From Magnetovibrio sp. PR-2 (lineage in GTDB: Bacteria; Pseudomonadota; Alphaproteobacteria; Rhodospirillales; Magnetovibrionaceae), in contig NZ_JBAHUR010000002.1 in assembly GCF_036689815.1 (NCBI RefSeq), forward strand, positions 62,001-126,000: 64,000 nucleotides of DNA. Reading direction: 5' to 3'. A model generated the notes under the pieces. The model did not search any database and was not told the DNA's origin. It saw only the letters and a list, made by a program, of their open reading frames with translations. Positions 28,588 through 37,444 of the stretch are shown one piece after another (within the stretch, counting starts at the first letter, position 1; each line of letters opens with the position of its first letter). The position numbers and the translations under genes were made by a program.

Positions 28588-29211
28588 ATGACGATGAGTG
28601 CCATTGACGCAATCGGAGCCAACACCGATCAGATCAGAGCGACGCTGCAACGCATTGACGCTCAAAAAGTTTCCGAAATTCAGAAGGTCGACGGCAAAAA
28701 AGGCCAGCCCAATGCGGCTGAAGCTGTCCAGACATCGCTGCACGTTGCCGGCGTGGGCGAAGTCGAGCCGACGGACTTCACCAATGCTTTCCAGCAACTG
28801 TCCACCGTGATGCAATCGGCTTTGGTGAGCCTGCAGGAAAATGGTGGAGCCGCCTTGGCCCCGCCGCCTCCGCCACCGCCGCCGAGCCCTGAAGATCTTT
28901 TCGCCCAAGTGGACGAAGATGCCGACGGCGTGGTCACCAAAGACGAATTCCTCAACAACCAGCCCGAAGACGTGAGCGCCGAAGAAGCCGAAGCCCGTTG
29001 GACCGCGTTGGCTGGCGAAGACGGCGAAAGCCTCACCAAAGAGCAATTTTTGACCAACTTGGCCGAACTCCCGCCCCCGCCGCCACCCGGTGGCGTCGGC
29101 AACCCGTCGTCCGCACTGGTGGCTGAGTTCATCAACGCGCTGCAGGCCTATGAAACCGCCGCCACGGATTTCAGCGAGGAAGTCACGACCACCACATCAG
29201 TTGAAGCCTGA
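28588..29211 (+). CDS. EF-hand domain protein with poly-proline stretches
   Basis: A 207-residue acidic protein without signal peptide. After a helical N-terminal region there is a run of prolines (about 92-99), then one canonical EF-hand loop D109-E120 (DEDADGVVTKDE, with ligands at 1, 3, 5, 7, 9, 12). A second, degenerate loop lies near 143-152, and a second proline run near 162-167. It probably binds calcium; its partner is unknown. GGAG precedes the ATG by about five bases; an ATG two codons later is possible. A terminator follows directly. Confidence 0.75.
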   Translation: MTMSAIDAIGANTDQIRATLQRIDAQKVSEIQKVDGKKGQPNAAEAVQTSLHVAGVGEVEPTDFTNAFQQLSTVMQSALVSLQENGGAALAPPPPPPPPSPEDLFAQVDEDADGVVTKDEFLNNQPEDVSAEEAEARWTALAGEDGESLTKEQFLTNLAELPPPPPPGGVGNPSSALVAEFINALQAYETAATDFSEEVTTTTSVEA

Positions 29212-29235
29212 CGAATATATCCGTATTCGCAAGCA

Positions 29236-29275
29236 AAAAACCCCGCCGAGCAGAACGCGAAGCGGGGTTTTTGTT
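29236..29275. terminator. Terminator, copy 1 of a duplicated pair
   Basis: AACCCCGC and GCGGGGTT form the stem, with GAGCAGAACGC in the loop region and A/T runs on both sides. It ends the EF-hand gene. A near-identical copy lies at 31267-31305, with two base differences in the core. Confidence 0.8.
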
Positions 29276-29345
29276 TGGGGGGCTGTCGTTGCCCGCATGA
29301 AAAAATCCTGTTTAGGGGGCGGTATGCGAAGGGAATACGTTTGAT

Positions 29346-29846
29346 TTACAGACTGATCCCTTCAGCACGTAGGAAGTCGTTAAAGGTAAGGTGTGTCACG
29401 TCCTCAATTTTGCAAACATTGGGTATACGCCGCTTCTTGGGTGAAGTCTGAATAAGGACTTCCATACTGATGACGGGGAGTTCGAGAGTTTTGGCAAGTG
29501 CTATGATTGAGATGTCGTTCAACCCAACAGTGCCCTTTAGATTGCCATTGTATTCAGAAATGAAGTCATGATGATCAACATTCATTTGGTTCGAGTTCTC
29601 GACGTAGCTCTGCCATTCCCACGTTGGGTCATTTACCTCTAGTACCATATCATCTTCGCATTTTTCGATGACGTTGCTGATTTCACCATCAATCAAAATC
29701 AGTTCGTCATAGATTTCGGGTGTAACAGCAAACACGCCTTGTTCAATCAGATCATAAATTGCCTGCCAGAGTGACGAATAAATATCCTCTGGCATTGTTT
29801 CCAAGGGGTTAGAAAAACCTGATGTATCAACACAATATCGCTTCAT
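29346..29846 (-). CDS. DUF4411 PIN-like protein, likely toxin of a two-gene module
   Basis: This 166-residue protein matches the DUF4411 family, whose fold is PIN-ribonuclease-like. The early acidic motif YCVDTSGFSNP (D7), the later VGLNDISIIALAKTLELPVIS, and the C-terminal RRIPNVCKIEDVTHLTF are typical. PIN-type toxins cleave RNA, but activity has not been shown here. Its ATG overlaps the stop of the HTH-protease gene (ATGA), so the two are translated together. The pair is AT-richer than the surrounding genes, a sign of transfer. Confidence 0.82.
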   Translation of the reverse strand: MKRYCVDTSGFSNPLETMPEDIYSSLWQAIYDLIEQGVFAVTPEIYDELILIDGEISNVIEKCEDDMVLEVNDPTWEWQSYVENSNQMNVDHHDFISEYNGNLKGTVGLNDISIIALAKTLELPVISMEVLIQTSPKKRRIPNVCKIEDVTHLTFNDFLRAEGISL

Positions 29847-31033
29847 CCGCCGTAATACTCTCTACGAATGTCATTCAAGTGCTTCAGGTTTTTGATGCCC
29901 ATATACTCGGCTGCGTTATGGTTCGTGAGGCGTCCAGATGACCATGCCTCCATAACGAGTCCGGTATACATATTGCCAAGTTGGGATTGGTATCGTGTTC
30001 CATAAAATTTTGCTCGACCAAATCCCTTTGCGTTGTGTTCCCACTCGTCAAATTCTGGCTTTTTGACGCCCCAATAATATTTTGCACTGACGTATTCCAA
30101 ATGAACCAATCGGACGAGCATTGCATGGGGGCTTACTCTGAAAAGCGTTGCAGCTTCATCAAGGTCTTCATCCGAAATGCTGGCTTTTGGAAGCGCAGGC
30201 GTTTGACCTAGGGTTTCTTCAACCAGAGATTTAGGCATAAGAAAGGCTGCCGCAAAGCGATCACACCACCTTTCTTCGGGCACGCTGTCATAATCTTTAC
30301 TTTTAGGTCCTGTCACTCCGCTTGCCTTCAACAAGATATGGGCAAATTCGTGCGCAACTGTAAATGCCTGTGCAGTCGGAGATTCTTTGGTGAAAACAAT
30401 TGTCGGCAAAGGAAATTCCGCAATGCACATTCCCCGAATACCGTAATGTTTCAATTGGCTATGACGTAGAGTCAGAATGCCAATTGCTTCGAGTCTGTCC
30501 CGAAGAATATTTGGCAACGTATAGGCTTCCGCCTTTTTCAAGCCAAACTGATCGTCTTTTGAAAAGCCAACAGTTTTTCGTGCAATCTCTGCTGCCGCTT
30601 CAGGTTCATCACGAAGTGAGAAAAACAGTTTCGAATCAATTTCCGCTGGCGCTTCACCGACCTCTTGAAACAGGTCAATTGCTGCTTCGCGCTGTGTTTC
30701 CACCCATTGCTGGAGTTGTTCAACTTCCCATTCATGGGAAGCATCTAGAACATCCTTATGAAGCCTAAAGTCTGGCAGGGTTATCGGCTTTGGAACATCT
30801 GGCGGTGAAGGAAGGAAAAATTCAGAAAATGATCTGCTGTAGAGCTTAGCAAGTTTTCGTGCCTGTTTGACAGTTGGGCTAGCTTCATTTAGTTCCCATG
30901 CCCGAATTTGCTCCGGTGTTTTTTTGAATCTTTCGGCTACATCATCAAGCGTCAACCCACGCCAGTTCCTTGCCCATTCCAGCATTTCTGGATTGAGCCA
31001 AAGATCATCTGGATTATGTGCTGATGCGCCCAT
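29843..31033 (-). CDS. XRE-family HTH / ImmA-IrrE metallopeptidase, likely antitoxin-regulator
   Basis: A 396-residue protein with an N-terminal XRE-type helix-turn-helix (about 18-75: RGLTLDDVAERFKKTPEQIR) and a COG2856 zinc peptidase domain. The metal motif is H228-E-F-A-H232 in FTVAHEFAHILL, with a candidate third ligand Glu in VPEERWCDRFAAAFLMP. ImmA/IrrE peptidases cut repressors or antitoxins. Encoded directly before DUF4411 with a 4-base overlap, it resembles predicted toxin-antitoxin pairs. It may bind its own promoter in 31034-31266. Confidence 0.85.
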   Translation of the reverse strand: MGASAHNPDDLWLNPEMLEWARNWRGLTLDDVAERFKKTPEQIRAWELNEASPTVKQARKLAKLYSRSFSEFFLPSPPDVPKPITLPDFRLHKDVLDASHEWEVEQLQQWVETQREAAIDLFQEVGEAPAEIDSKLFFSLRDEPEAAAEIARKTVGFSKDDQFGLKKAEAYTLPNILRDRLEAIGILTLRHSQLKHYGIRGMCIAEFPLPTIVFTKESPTAQAFTVAHEFAHILLKASGVTGPKSKDYDSVPEERWCDRFAAAFLMPKSLVEETLGQTPALPKASISDEDLDEAATLFRVSPHAMLVRLVHLEYVSAKYYWGVKKPEFDEWEHNAKGFGRAKFYGTRYQSQLGNMYTGLVMEAWSSGRLTNHNAAEYMGIKNLKHLNDIRREYYGG

Positions 31034-31266
31034 CAGATTACTACCTGCCTCTTCTATATATATGGCACTCTACAAGAATACTTTTTATACAATCCTAATG
31101 TGAAATTGAAGCTTGGAACACATTTGATGTTTGGGAAACAGTGCGGACCCCATAATTGTCACGTAAACCCATTTACTCACGAAGAGGTATTAAATGTGAA
31201 AAGCCTTTTTAATTACAAGCCATTAATAGGATTTGCCTGATTATCTAATACCCGCCTAAATAATAG
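31034..31266. other. AT-rich gap upstream of the HTH-ImmA gene
   Basis: No gene is seen. The stretch is strongly AT-rich and should hold the promoter and operator of the two-gene module. It reaches up to the second terminator copy, so its far edge probably marks one boundary of the inserted segment. No inverted repeats or transposase remnants were found. Confidence 0.4.
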
Positions 31267-31305
31267 CAAAACCCCGCCGAGCTGAACGCGAAGCGAGGTT
31301 TTTTA
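31267..31305. terminator. Terminator, copy 2 of a duplicated pair
   Basis: AACCCCGC with GCGAGGTT (one mismatch) and flanking A/T runs. It shares about 32 of 34 core bases with the terminator at 29236-29275, including GCCGAGC and GAACGCGAAGCG. It serves panD on the minus strand. Confidence 0.75.
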
Positions 31306-31328
31306 TTGGCTTTTTTGTCGTCTTAAGA

Positions 31329-31781
31329 TCAGACAGTTTTCTTCGCGCTGTCGCGGAAATCGATGACGTTTTCACCGTGCATGATGCGGAAGTTGTGTTC
31401 GTCTTCCGGGGTGGAATAGACGTCGTAGTAAAGCTCTTGGTCGATTTCGTTGCCGTCTTTAAACGTCAAAACCTTGGGCTTGATGTCGTGGATTTCTTCG
31501 CGCTGGATGTATTCGCGTGCGGCGATGATGATTTCGTCGCCCGGCTGGCACGTGCGCGCGGCGGAGCCGTTCAACACACAGCATTTCGACCCGGCTTCAC
31601 CCAAAATCACATAAGTTTGGATGCGTTGACCATTGGTCTTGTTCCAGATGTCGACAAATTCCATGGGCAAGATGCCAACGGCTTTGCAGTGGTCCGGGTC
31701 CAAGGTGATGGAACCTTGGTAATTCAGATTGGCGTCGGTGACGCGAATACCGTGCAGCTTTGCGCGTACGATCTGGATCAT
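31329..31781 (-). CDS. panD: Aspartate 1-decarboxylase (pyruvoyl enzyme)
   Basis: PanD makes beta-alanine for pantothenate and coenzyme A. The proenzyme self-cleaves between Gly and Ser, seen here in [13 protein letters not shown]. Other motifs are [17 protein letters not shown] at the start and [19 protein letters not shown]. The 150 residues exceed the common length of about 125 by a C-terminal extension. ATG at 31781 is chosen because it starts the conserved [11 protein letters not shown]; the longer upstream frame is unrelated. Confidence 0.93.
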   Translation of the reverse strand: MIQIVRAKLHGIRVTDANLNYQGSITLDPDHCKAVGILPMEFVDIWNKTNGQRIQTYVILGEAGSKCCVLNGSAARTCQPGDEIIIAAREYIQREEIHDIKPKVLTFKDGNEIDQELYYDVYSTPEDEHNFRIMHGENVIDFRDSAKKTV

Positions 31782-31924
31782 GTGTGTAGCCTCAACCCTA
31801 GCTGACTGTTTGTTTATTATCGCTTTAGTTCTGATCTTTAAGCTCAAGCGGGTCACAGAACATACATAAAATAGCACCCAATTGCAAAGCCATTGTGCAC
31901 TGCAGCATGAAAAATTATCAAATG

Positions 31925-32875
31925 CTAAGCACCTGGATCGGCGCTAACCACCTGATTACGCCCGCATTCTTTTGCTGCATAGAGGGCTTCGTCAGCCATG
32001 TCGATGATGGCCGCTTCCGTCACCTCTTCACTGGGTTTCAGGCAGACCGTGCCGATACTCAGTGTAACACGCCCGTCTTTTTCGTTGCCTTTGTGGCGTT
32101 CATTAAGCTCGAACACACCTGCGCGGATGCGTTCCGCCACGCGTACGACACCTTCAACATCAATACCGGGCAAGATCACGGCAAACTCTTCACCGCCATA
32201 ACGCGCCGCCAAATCGGTCGGACGTTTGACTTCCTCGGCAATGGCATTGGCCACCTGTTTGAGACACTTGTCCCCACGCTGATGGCCGTAGATATCGTTG
32301 TAGGGTTTGAAGTGATCGATATCGCACAACAACAAGGCAAGGCTGGTCCCTTCCCGTTTGGCATGCAACAGGTCGGCTTCAAGGGTCATGTCGAAAGTGC
32401 GCCGATTGGCCAACCCCGTCAGGCCGTCCTTATGCGCCAAGCTTTTGAGCGCATTTTCGGCCTGTTTTTGTTCCGTCATGTCGCGCAGGGTTTCAACCAC
32501 GGCAATCAGTTTGCCGTCGTCGTCATAAATCGGGCCGGAATTGATCGCCAGATAGAGCCGTTTGGAGGCTTTGGGCATGTTGCACCAGTTTTCGGCGCGC
32601 AGACCTTGGTGACGCTCCCCTGGGTTGGAGTGCTCGACGTAAAGACCGTCCAGGTCTTCGACCTTGTCCTCAACCAAAACGTCGGCCAAGCATGCGCGGG
32701 GCTCTTCGTAAAAGGCGCGCCAGTGTTCCTTGGTGCCCAAAACGTCTTCCGCATCGATGCCCGTCAACGCTTCGCAGGCTTTGTTCCAGATAATGACCTT
32801 GCCGTCAGCGTCGAGGACAAACGTCGGCACAACCAAGTGCTGCATCAGTCGCACAGAAAACTGATGATCGTTCAT
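31925..32875 (-). CDS. PAS-GGDEF diguanylate cyclase
   Basis: A 316-residue soluble protein. The PAS domain (about 10-125) includes [20 protein letters not shown], and the C-terminal GGDEF domain (about 150-310) has [18 protein letters not shown] and the active-site motif [13 protein letters not shown], which should make c-di-GMP. No inhibitory RxxD site was clearly identified. ATG at 32875 is used; a longer frame from 32926 is possible. It probably links a sensed small molecule to motility or biofilm. Confidence 0.9.
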   Translation of the reverse strand: MNDHQFSVRLMQHLVVPTFVLDADGKVIIWNKACEALTGIDAEDVLGTKEHWRAFYEEPRACLADVLVEDKVEDLDGLYVEHSNPGERHQGLRAENWCNMPKASKRLYLAINSGPIYDDDGKLIAVVETLRDMTEQKQAENALKSLAHKDGLTGLANRRTFDMTLEADLLHAKREGTSLALLLCDIDHFKPYNDIYGHQRGDKCLKQVANAIAEEVKRPTDLAARYGGEEFAVILPGIDVEGVVRVAERIRAGVFELNERHKGNEKDGRVTLSIGTVCLKPSEEVTEAAIIDMADEALYAAKECGRNQVVSADPGA

Positions 32876-33056
32876 CTTCAAAAATGTCTCGTCAACCAAG
32901 CCCGTTTCTCCCCAAGAAAAACACACCGCGCTTTTGCACGTTTTTTATGGCCCCTCCCCCGAAGGTTCTTCTTTGTTATCGCAAAACGTGTTGCAAAACA
33001 AACATCTTTGCCGATTTTACGTGTATTTCTGCAACAAACGTGTCGAAAACACATCA

Positions 33057-33090
33057 AAAACCGCCCTACTCTTTCAAGTGGGGCGGTTTT
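33057..33090. terminator. Terminator of the ABC transporter operon
   Basis: AAAACCGCCCTACT and AGTGGGGCGGTTTT form a 14-bp stem with one G-T pair and a CTTTCA loop. A/T runs on both sides allow action in both directions; the ABC operon (minus) ends 22 bases upstream of it. Confidence 0.85.
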
Positions 33091-33111
33091 GTGTGATTTT
33101 CTAGGGCTGAT

Positions 33112-33906
33112 TTAGCTCAGTAACAAGGCGTCATCGTCGATTTCACTGCCGCGCACTTTTTCGAACATATGCAGCAAATCTTCGACTTTAAGGCCTTTGC
33201 GTTCGTCGCCTTTGACGTCCAAGACCACACGGCCTTCATGGAGCATGACGGTGCGATTGCCGATGTCCAAGGCCTGACGCATGGAGTGCGTCACCATCAA
33301 GGTGGTGAGCCCCCGTTCAGCAACGATTTCGCGGGTCAGATCCAACACGAACGCCGCCGTTTTGGGGTCGAGAGCCGCCGTGTGTTCGTCCAACAGCAAA
33401 ATTTTCATCGGTCGCAGCGCCGACATCAACAAGCTGACGGCTTGGCGTTGTCCGCCGGACAACAGATCAATGCGATCGCCCAAACGGTTTTCCAGCCCTA
33501 AATTCAGCCTTGCGATGTGGCTGCGAAAGACTTCGCGCACATCGCCATCTACCGCAGCGCCTAAGCCACGGCGTTTACCGCGGGCATTGGCGAGGGCTAA
33601 GTTTTCTTCGATGGTGAGGCTGGCGCAGCTGCCGCCCAAGGGGTCTTGGAACACACGCGCCACCAACCCCGCCCGTTTGGCTGTCGGCCAATTGGTGACG
33701 TCGGTATCATCGATTAAGATTTTGCCGCTGTCGGGCTTCAACTCACCCGCTAAGGCGTTCAAAAACGTGCTTTTGCCAGCCCCGTTGGATCCGATCACGG
33801 TGACGAAGTCGCCTTCGGGGATGGTCAGATCAATGCCGTGCATGGCGGGCGTTTCCATGGGCGTGCCGGCGTTGAATGTGACGGCGATTTGTTTGGCTTC
33901 GATCAT
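33112..33906 (-). CDS. ABC transporter ATP-binding protein
   Basis: A 264-residue ATPase with Walker A GSNGAGKSTFLNAL, the signature LLSGGQRQAVSLL, Walker B MKILLLDEHTAALDP and the switch His in LMVTHSMRQ. It energises import with the permease at 33903-34808, which it overlaps by four bases, and the binding protein at 34831. The set resembles the TrpXYZ-like/ABC_sub_bind importers; the substrate is not certain. Confidence 0.93.
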   Translation of the reverse strand: MIEAKQIAVTFNAGTPMETPAMHGIDLTIPEGDFVTVIGSNGAGKSTFLNALAGELKPDSGKILIDDTDVTNWPTAKRAGLVARVFQDPLGGSCASLTIEENLALANARGKRRGLGAAVDGDVREVFRSHIARLNLGLENRLGDRIDLLSGGQRQAVSLLMSALRPMKILLLDEHTAALDPKTAAFVLDLTREIVAERGLTTLMVTHSMRQALDIGNRTVMLHEGRVVLDVKGDERKGLKVEDLLHMFEKVRGSEIDDDALLLS

Positions 33907-34808
33907 GACGCGCCCCCTTTCTTGCGAAACGGATTGCGCACGCCGGGCAAAACCATCGCCAGCGTCACCAACACAGCCGTAATCAAGTTCAAGTCCTGTG
34001 CTTTCAAGCCGATGGCGTCAGAGTTAAGCGCGCCCGCAACGGCCAATCGATAAATGATCGATCCAATGATGCACGCCAACGTGGCGCGAAACACGGTGCG
34101 CGTGTTCATCACCGCTTCACCGCCGATCACAGCGGCCAAGCCAACGACAATCACACCGACGCCCAAGGTCACGTCCGCAGCCCCTTGGCTTTGGGCGAAT
34201 AAAGCCCCAGCCAGCGCCACCAAGGCGTTGGACAACGCCATACCGCCCAAAATGTAGCCGTTGGTATGGATACCCTGAGCCCGTGCCATGCGCGGGTTTT
34301 CACCCGTGGCGCGCATGGCCAGGCCGATTTCGGAGTTCAAGAACCAGTCCAACGCGACTTTTACGATAATCAACAAAACCGTCAGCGCGATTGGCAGCGC
34401 TACATACATGGGCATGTCGTAGGTTTCTTCGAGCCATTCGAGCGGCGAAAACACCGTCTCTTCACCCAAAAGCGCCACATTGGGCCGCCCCATGATGCGC
34501 AAGTTGACCGAATACAGCGCGATCATGGTCAAAATCGACGCCAACAGGTGCAAGATCTTCAACTTGACGTTCAACCACGCGGTCACGATCCCGGCGGCAG
34601 CACCGGCAAACATGGCGCACAAGGTCGACAGGTACGCATCATAGCCCACCACGATCATGGACGCGCTCACCGCAGCGCCCAGCGGGAAGCTGCCGTCCAC
34701 GGTCAAATCCGGGAACTGCAGGATGCGAAATGATAAATAAACGCCGAGTGCGACCAAGGCGAACAACAGTCCCACCTCGATCGCGCCCAGAAGAGCAATT
34801 TGGCTCAT
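33903..34808 (-). CDS. ABC transporter permease (branched-chain/TrpY-like type)
   Basis: A 301-residue inner-membrane protein with about eight hydrophobic segments, in the family of LivH/RbsC-like permeases. Characteristic stretches are LQFPDLTVDGSFPLGAAVS, AMRATGENPRMARAQG and GGMALSNALVALAGALFAQ. It forms the channel for the ATPase and binding protein encoded on either side. Only one permease gene is present, so it should act as a homodimer. Confidence 0.92.
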   Translation of the reverse strand: MSQIALLGAIEVGLLFALVALGVYLSFRILQFPDLTVDGSFPLGAAVSASMIVVGYDAYLSTLCAMFAGAAAGIVTAWLNVKLKILHLLASILTMIALYSVNLRIMGRPNVALLGEETVFSPLEWLEETYDMPMYVALPIALTVLLIIVKVALDWFLNSEIGLAMRATGENPRMARAQGIHTNGYILGGMALSNALVALAGALFAQSQGAADVTLGVGVIVVGLAAVIGGEAVMNTRTVFRATLACIIGSIIYRLAVAGALNSDAIGLKAQDLNLITAVLVTLAMVLPGVRNPFRKKGGAS

Positions 34809-34830
34809 ATATACAGTCTCTTACTTCGTC

Positions 34831-35799
34831 TTATTCAAAGACTTTTTTGGCTTCGCCAACCAAGCCTGCGTCCAAGGTGATGCCTTGCTTTTTGGCAGAC
34901 TTCAGATTGACGTAAAGCTCGGTCTTGCTGACACCTTCGACAGCCATGTCGGCTGGCTTGCCGCCTTGCAAGACCTTCACAACCATTTCGCCGGTTTGAC
35001 GGCCGACGTCGTAGTAATCAAAGCCCGCAGCTGCAACCGCACCGCGTTCCACAGAACCCGTGTCGCCCGCCAAAACGGGGATGTCGGCTTCGTTGCCCAC
35101 CTTCACAACGGCTTCAAACGCAGAAACCACGGTGTTGTCGGTGGGGATGTAGATAGCATCCACTTTGCCCACCAAAGAGCGCGCTGCCGACAAAACATCG
35201 CCGGATTTGGTAGCGGCGGCGTTAACCACGGCCATGCCTGCTTTGGGTGCCTCAACTTCGATGAGTTTCACCAAAGACACGGCATTGGCTTCACCGGGGT
35301 TGGAAATGATGCCCAAGGTTTTTGCGTTCGGCACCACGCGTTTGACCAGCTGCATGTGCGCCGCGATCGGCGTCATGTCGGTCACGCCCGTGACGTTTTT
35401 GCCGGGCTTCATCATGTCGCCCACAAGTTTAGCCCCAACCGGGTCGGTGACAGCGGAAAAGACGATGGGGATCGATTTGGTCGAGGCCACAGCCGTTTGC
35501 GCAGACGGCGTGGCGATAGCGACGATGACGTCGGGGCCCGCACCTGCGAATTTCTTGGCGATTTGCGCCGCCGTGGCTGGGTTGCCTTGCGCGCTTTCGT
35601 AAGACCACTTGAGGCCCTTGCCCTCTTCATAGCCATTTTCGGCCAGAACGTCCTTAACCCCCTTACGAACAGCATCCAGTGCGGGGTGTTCAACGATTTG
35701 CGTGATGGCGACGTGCGCTTCACCCGCTTGAGCCGCGGCAGAAATCCCCAAAGCGACAACGGAGGCCATTGCGGCCATGCCTAAACGTTTTGCAAACAT
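34831..35799 (-). CDS. Periplasmic substrate-binding protein of ABC transporter (PF04392 type)
   Basis: A 322-residue protein with a cleavable signal peptide, likely cut after SAAAQA. The mature part begins EAHVAITQIVEHPALDAVR and shows KSIPIVFSAVTDPVGAKLV and VTDMTPIAAHMQLV, typical of the ABC substrate-binding family related to TrpX. It captures the substrate, perhaps an aromatic amino acid, but this is inferred from the family only. ATG at 35799 is chosen because it starts the signal peptide; an upstream frame to 35988 is unlikely. Confidence 0.92.
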   Translation of the reverse strand: MFAKRLGMAAMASVVALGISAAAQAGEAHVAITQIVEHPALDAVRKGVKDVLAENGYEEGKGLKWSYESAQGNPATAAQIAKKFAGAGPDVIVAIATPSAQTAVASTKSIPIVFSAVTDPVGAKLVGDMMKPGKNVTGVTDMTPIAAHMQLVKRVVPNAKTLGIISNPGEANAVSLVKLIEVEAPKAGMAVVNAAATKSGDVLSAARSLVGKVDAIYIPTDNTVVSAFEAVVKVGNEADIPVLAGDTGSVERGAVAAAGFDYYDVGRQTGEMVVKVLQGGKPADMAVEGVSKTELYVNLKSAKKQGITLDAGLVGEAKKVFE

Positions 35800-35923
35800 T
35801 GTCTTTCCCTTATGTTTCAATTGAGTCCCGATTTCCCCCTCGGAAACTGGGCCATATCGTAGCGAATTCATGCCCCCATTCAAACTCTTTTGCAATGTGC
35901 AAAACGGCGTATGAGGACGGGGC

Positions 35924-36178
35924 TTAGAGATATTTGTAAGGGTCTTTTTTCGCGGGCTGTTCTTTGGCCTGCTTTTTTGAAAGAACATAGGCCAGCTTGC
36001 GCGCGGCCAGTTTCTTGATGGAGTCCTGGCTGTGGCGCGGGTCGGCGATCATGGTAACCTCTTGACCTGACTTCGGGTCAATGGCGACCACGCGCATAAT
36101 GTTGCCGTGGCGCTGAAATTCAAACAGCACTTCTTTCAATTGGCCTGGCAAGGCGCGTCTTGTGGGTCTTTTTATCAT
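35924..36178 (-). CDS. Small basic hypothetical protein
   Basis: An 84-residue protein, MIKRPTRRALPGQLKEVLFE at the start, with a beta-rich centre (NIMRVVAIDPKSGQEVTMIAD) and a Lys-rich helical tail. Similar small proteins occur next to hemB in Rhodospirillales as far as I recall, but no function is known. It is divergent from hemB and lies 125 bases upstream of the ABC transporter operon. Confidence 0.65.
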   Translation of the reverse strand: MIKRPTRRALPGQLKEVLFEFQRHGNIMRVVAIDPKSGQEVTMIADPRHSQDSIKKLAARKLAYVLSKKQAKEQPAKKDPYKYL

Positions 36179-36350
36179 TTGACATACATAGCGCTTGAAA
36201 GGCGCTTGGAAAAGATTTCTGTTGGTTTCTTGTGCACGAACGATATTTTAGACGAAACTTGCTATCACCTAAAGCGTTCAAAATGCCGGCACTCATCAAT
36301 ACCTTTCGTGTCCTGTCGGCACGTTTGACTGACAACAAAGGGATCAAACG

Positions 36351-37358
36351 TTGACTTCTTCTCACATTGGCTCATTTCCCAACGTGCGCATGCGCCGCAA
36401 CCGTCAATACGACTGGTCGCGCCGTTTGATCTCTGAAACGACTTTGAGCCCCAGCGATCTGATTTGGCCCTTGTTCATTATTGACGGTGACAACACTCGT
36501 GAAACGGTGACGTCCATGCCTGGCGTTGAACGTCTGTCCACGGACCTCATCGTCGAAGCCGCGGGCCAAGCCATCGATCAAGGCCTACCCGCCATAGCCG
36601 TCTTCCCCAACACCGACCCGGCGCTGAAGACCCCCGACGCCAAAGAGGCGCTCAACGGCGATAACCTCGTGTGCCGTGCGGTCAAAGCCGTTAAAGACAA
36701 ATATGGCGATGCCATCGGCGTGATCTGCGACGTGGCGCTTGATCCTTACAATTCCGACGGTCACGACGGCTTGGTGCAAGACGGGAAGATTTTGAACGAC
36801 GAAACGACCGAGCTGTTGTGCCAACAATCCATCGTGCAAGCGCGTGCGGGCTGCAACATCGTGGCACCGTCCGACATGATGGACGGGCGCATCGGCCAGA
36901 TTCGCGAAGCCCTGGATGCTGAAGGCTTCCAACACGTTCAAATCATGTCTTATGCGGCCAAATATGCGTCAGGCTTTTACGGCCCCTTCCGTGATGCCGT
37001 GGGGTCGGGCGGCGCGCTGAAGGGCGACAAGAAGACCTATCAAATGGACCCGGCCAACACCGACGAAGCCATCCGTGAAGTGGCCTTGGATATTGCCGAA
37101 GGTGCAGACATGGTCATGGTCAAGCCGGGCATGCCGTATCTGGACATTGTGCACCGCATCAAAGACACCTTCGCCCTGCCCACCTTCGCTTACCAAGTCA
37201 GCGGTGAATACGCCATGATCGAAGCCGCAGCGGCAAACGGTTGGCTGGACGGCGAAGCGGCCATGATGGAAAGCCTCATGGCCTTCAAACGCGCCGGCGC
37301 CGATGGTGTGTTGAGCTACTATGCGCTCAAGGCTGCCCAAATGTTGAATAAGAAATAG
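36351..37358 (+). CDS. hemB: Delta-aminolevulinic acid dehydratase (porphobilinogen synthase)
   Basis: HemB joins two aminolevulinates to porphobilinogen in haem synthesis. The Schiff-base lysines lie in MSYAAKYASGFYG and MVKPGMPYLD. The metal loop reads CDVALDPYNSDGHDG, with Asp in place of the zinc cysteines, so the enzyme should use magnesium rather than zinc. The start is TTG at 36351, supported by AAAGGGA seven bases before it. A long leader separates it from the divergent small gene. Confidence 0.95.
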   Translation: MTSSHIGSFPNVRMRRNRQYDWSRRLISETTLSPSDLIWPLFIIDGDNTRETVTSMPGVERLSTDLIVEAAGQAIDQGLPAIAVFPNTDPALKTPDAKEALNGDNLVCRAVKAVKDKYGDAIGVICDVALDPYNSDGHDGLVQDGKILNDETTELLCQQSIVQARAGCNIVAPSDMMDGRIGQIREALDAEGFQHVQIMSYAAKYASGFYGPFRDAVGSGGALKGDKKTYQMDPANTDEAIREVALDIAEGADMVMVKPGMPYLDIVHRIKDTFALPTFAYQVSGEYAMIEAAAANGWLDGEAAMMESLMAFKRAGADGVLSYYALKAAQMLNKK

Positions 37359-37392
37359 CACAAATAAATCCCCCAAGTTGCGCACTCTCTAA

Positions 37393-37398
37393 TATAAT
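37393..37398 (+). promoter_or_regulatory. Perfect -10 box before the sensor kinase gene
   Basis: TATAAT lies in the AT-rich gap after hemB, about 45 bases before the chosen start. No good -35 box is seen at 17 bases, so an activator may be needed. Confidence 0.35.
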
Positions 37399-37444
37399 AA
37401 ATAACGGGCGTATAACGAATCTGGTGAGTTGGGGAATTCTCCGA

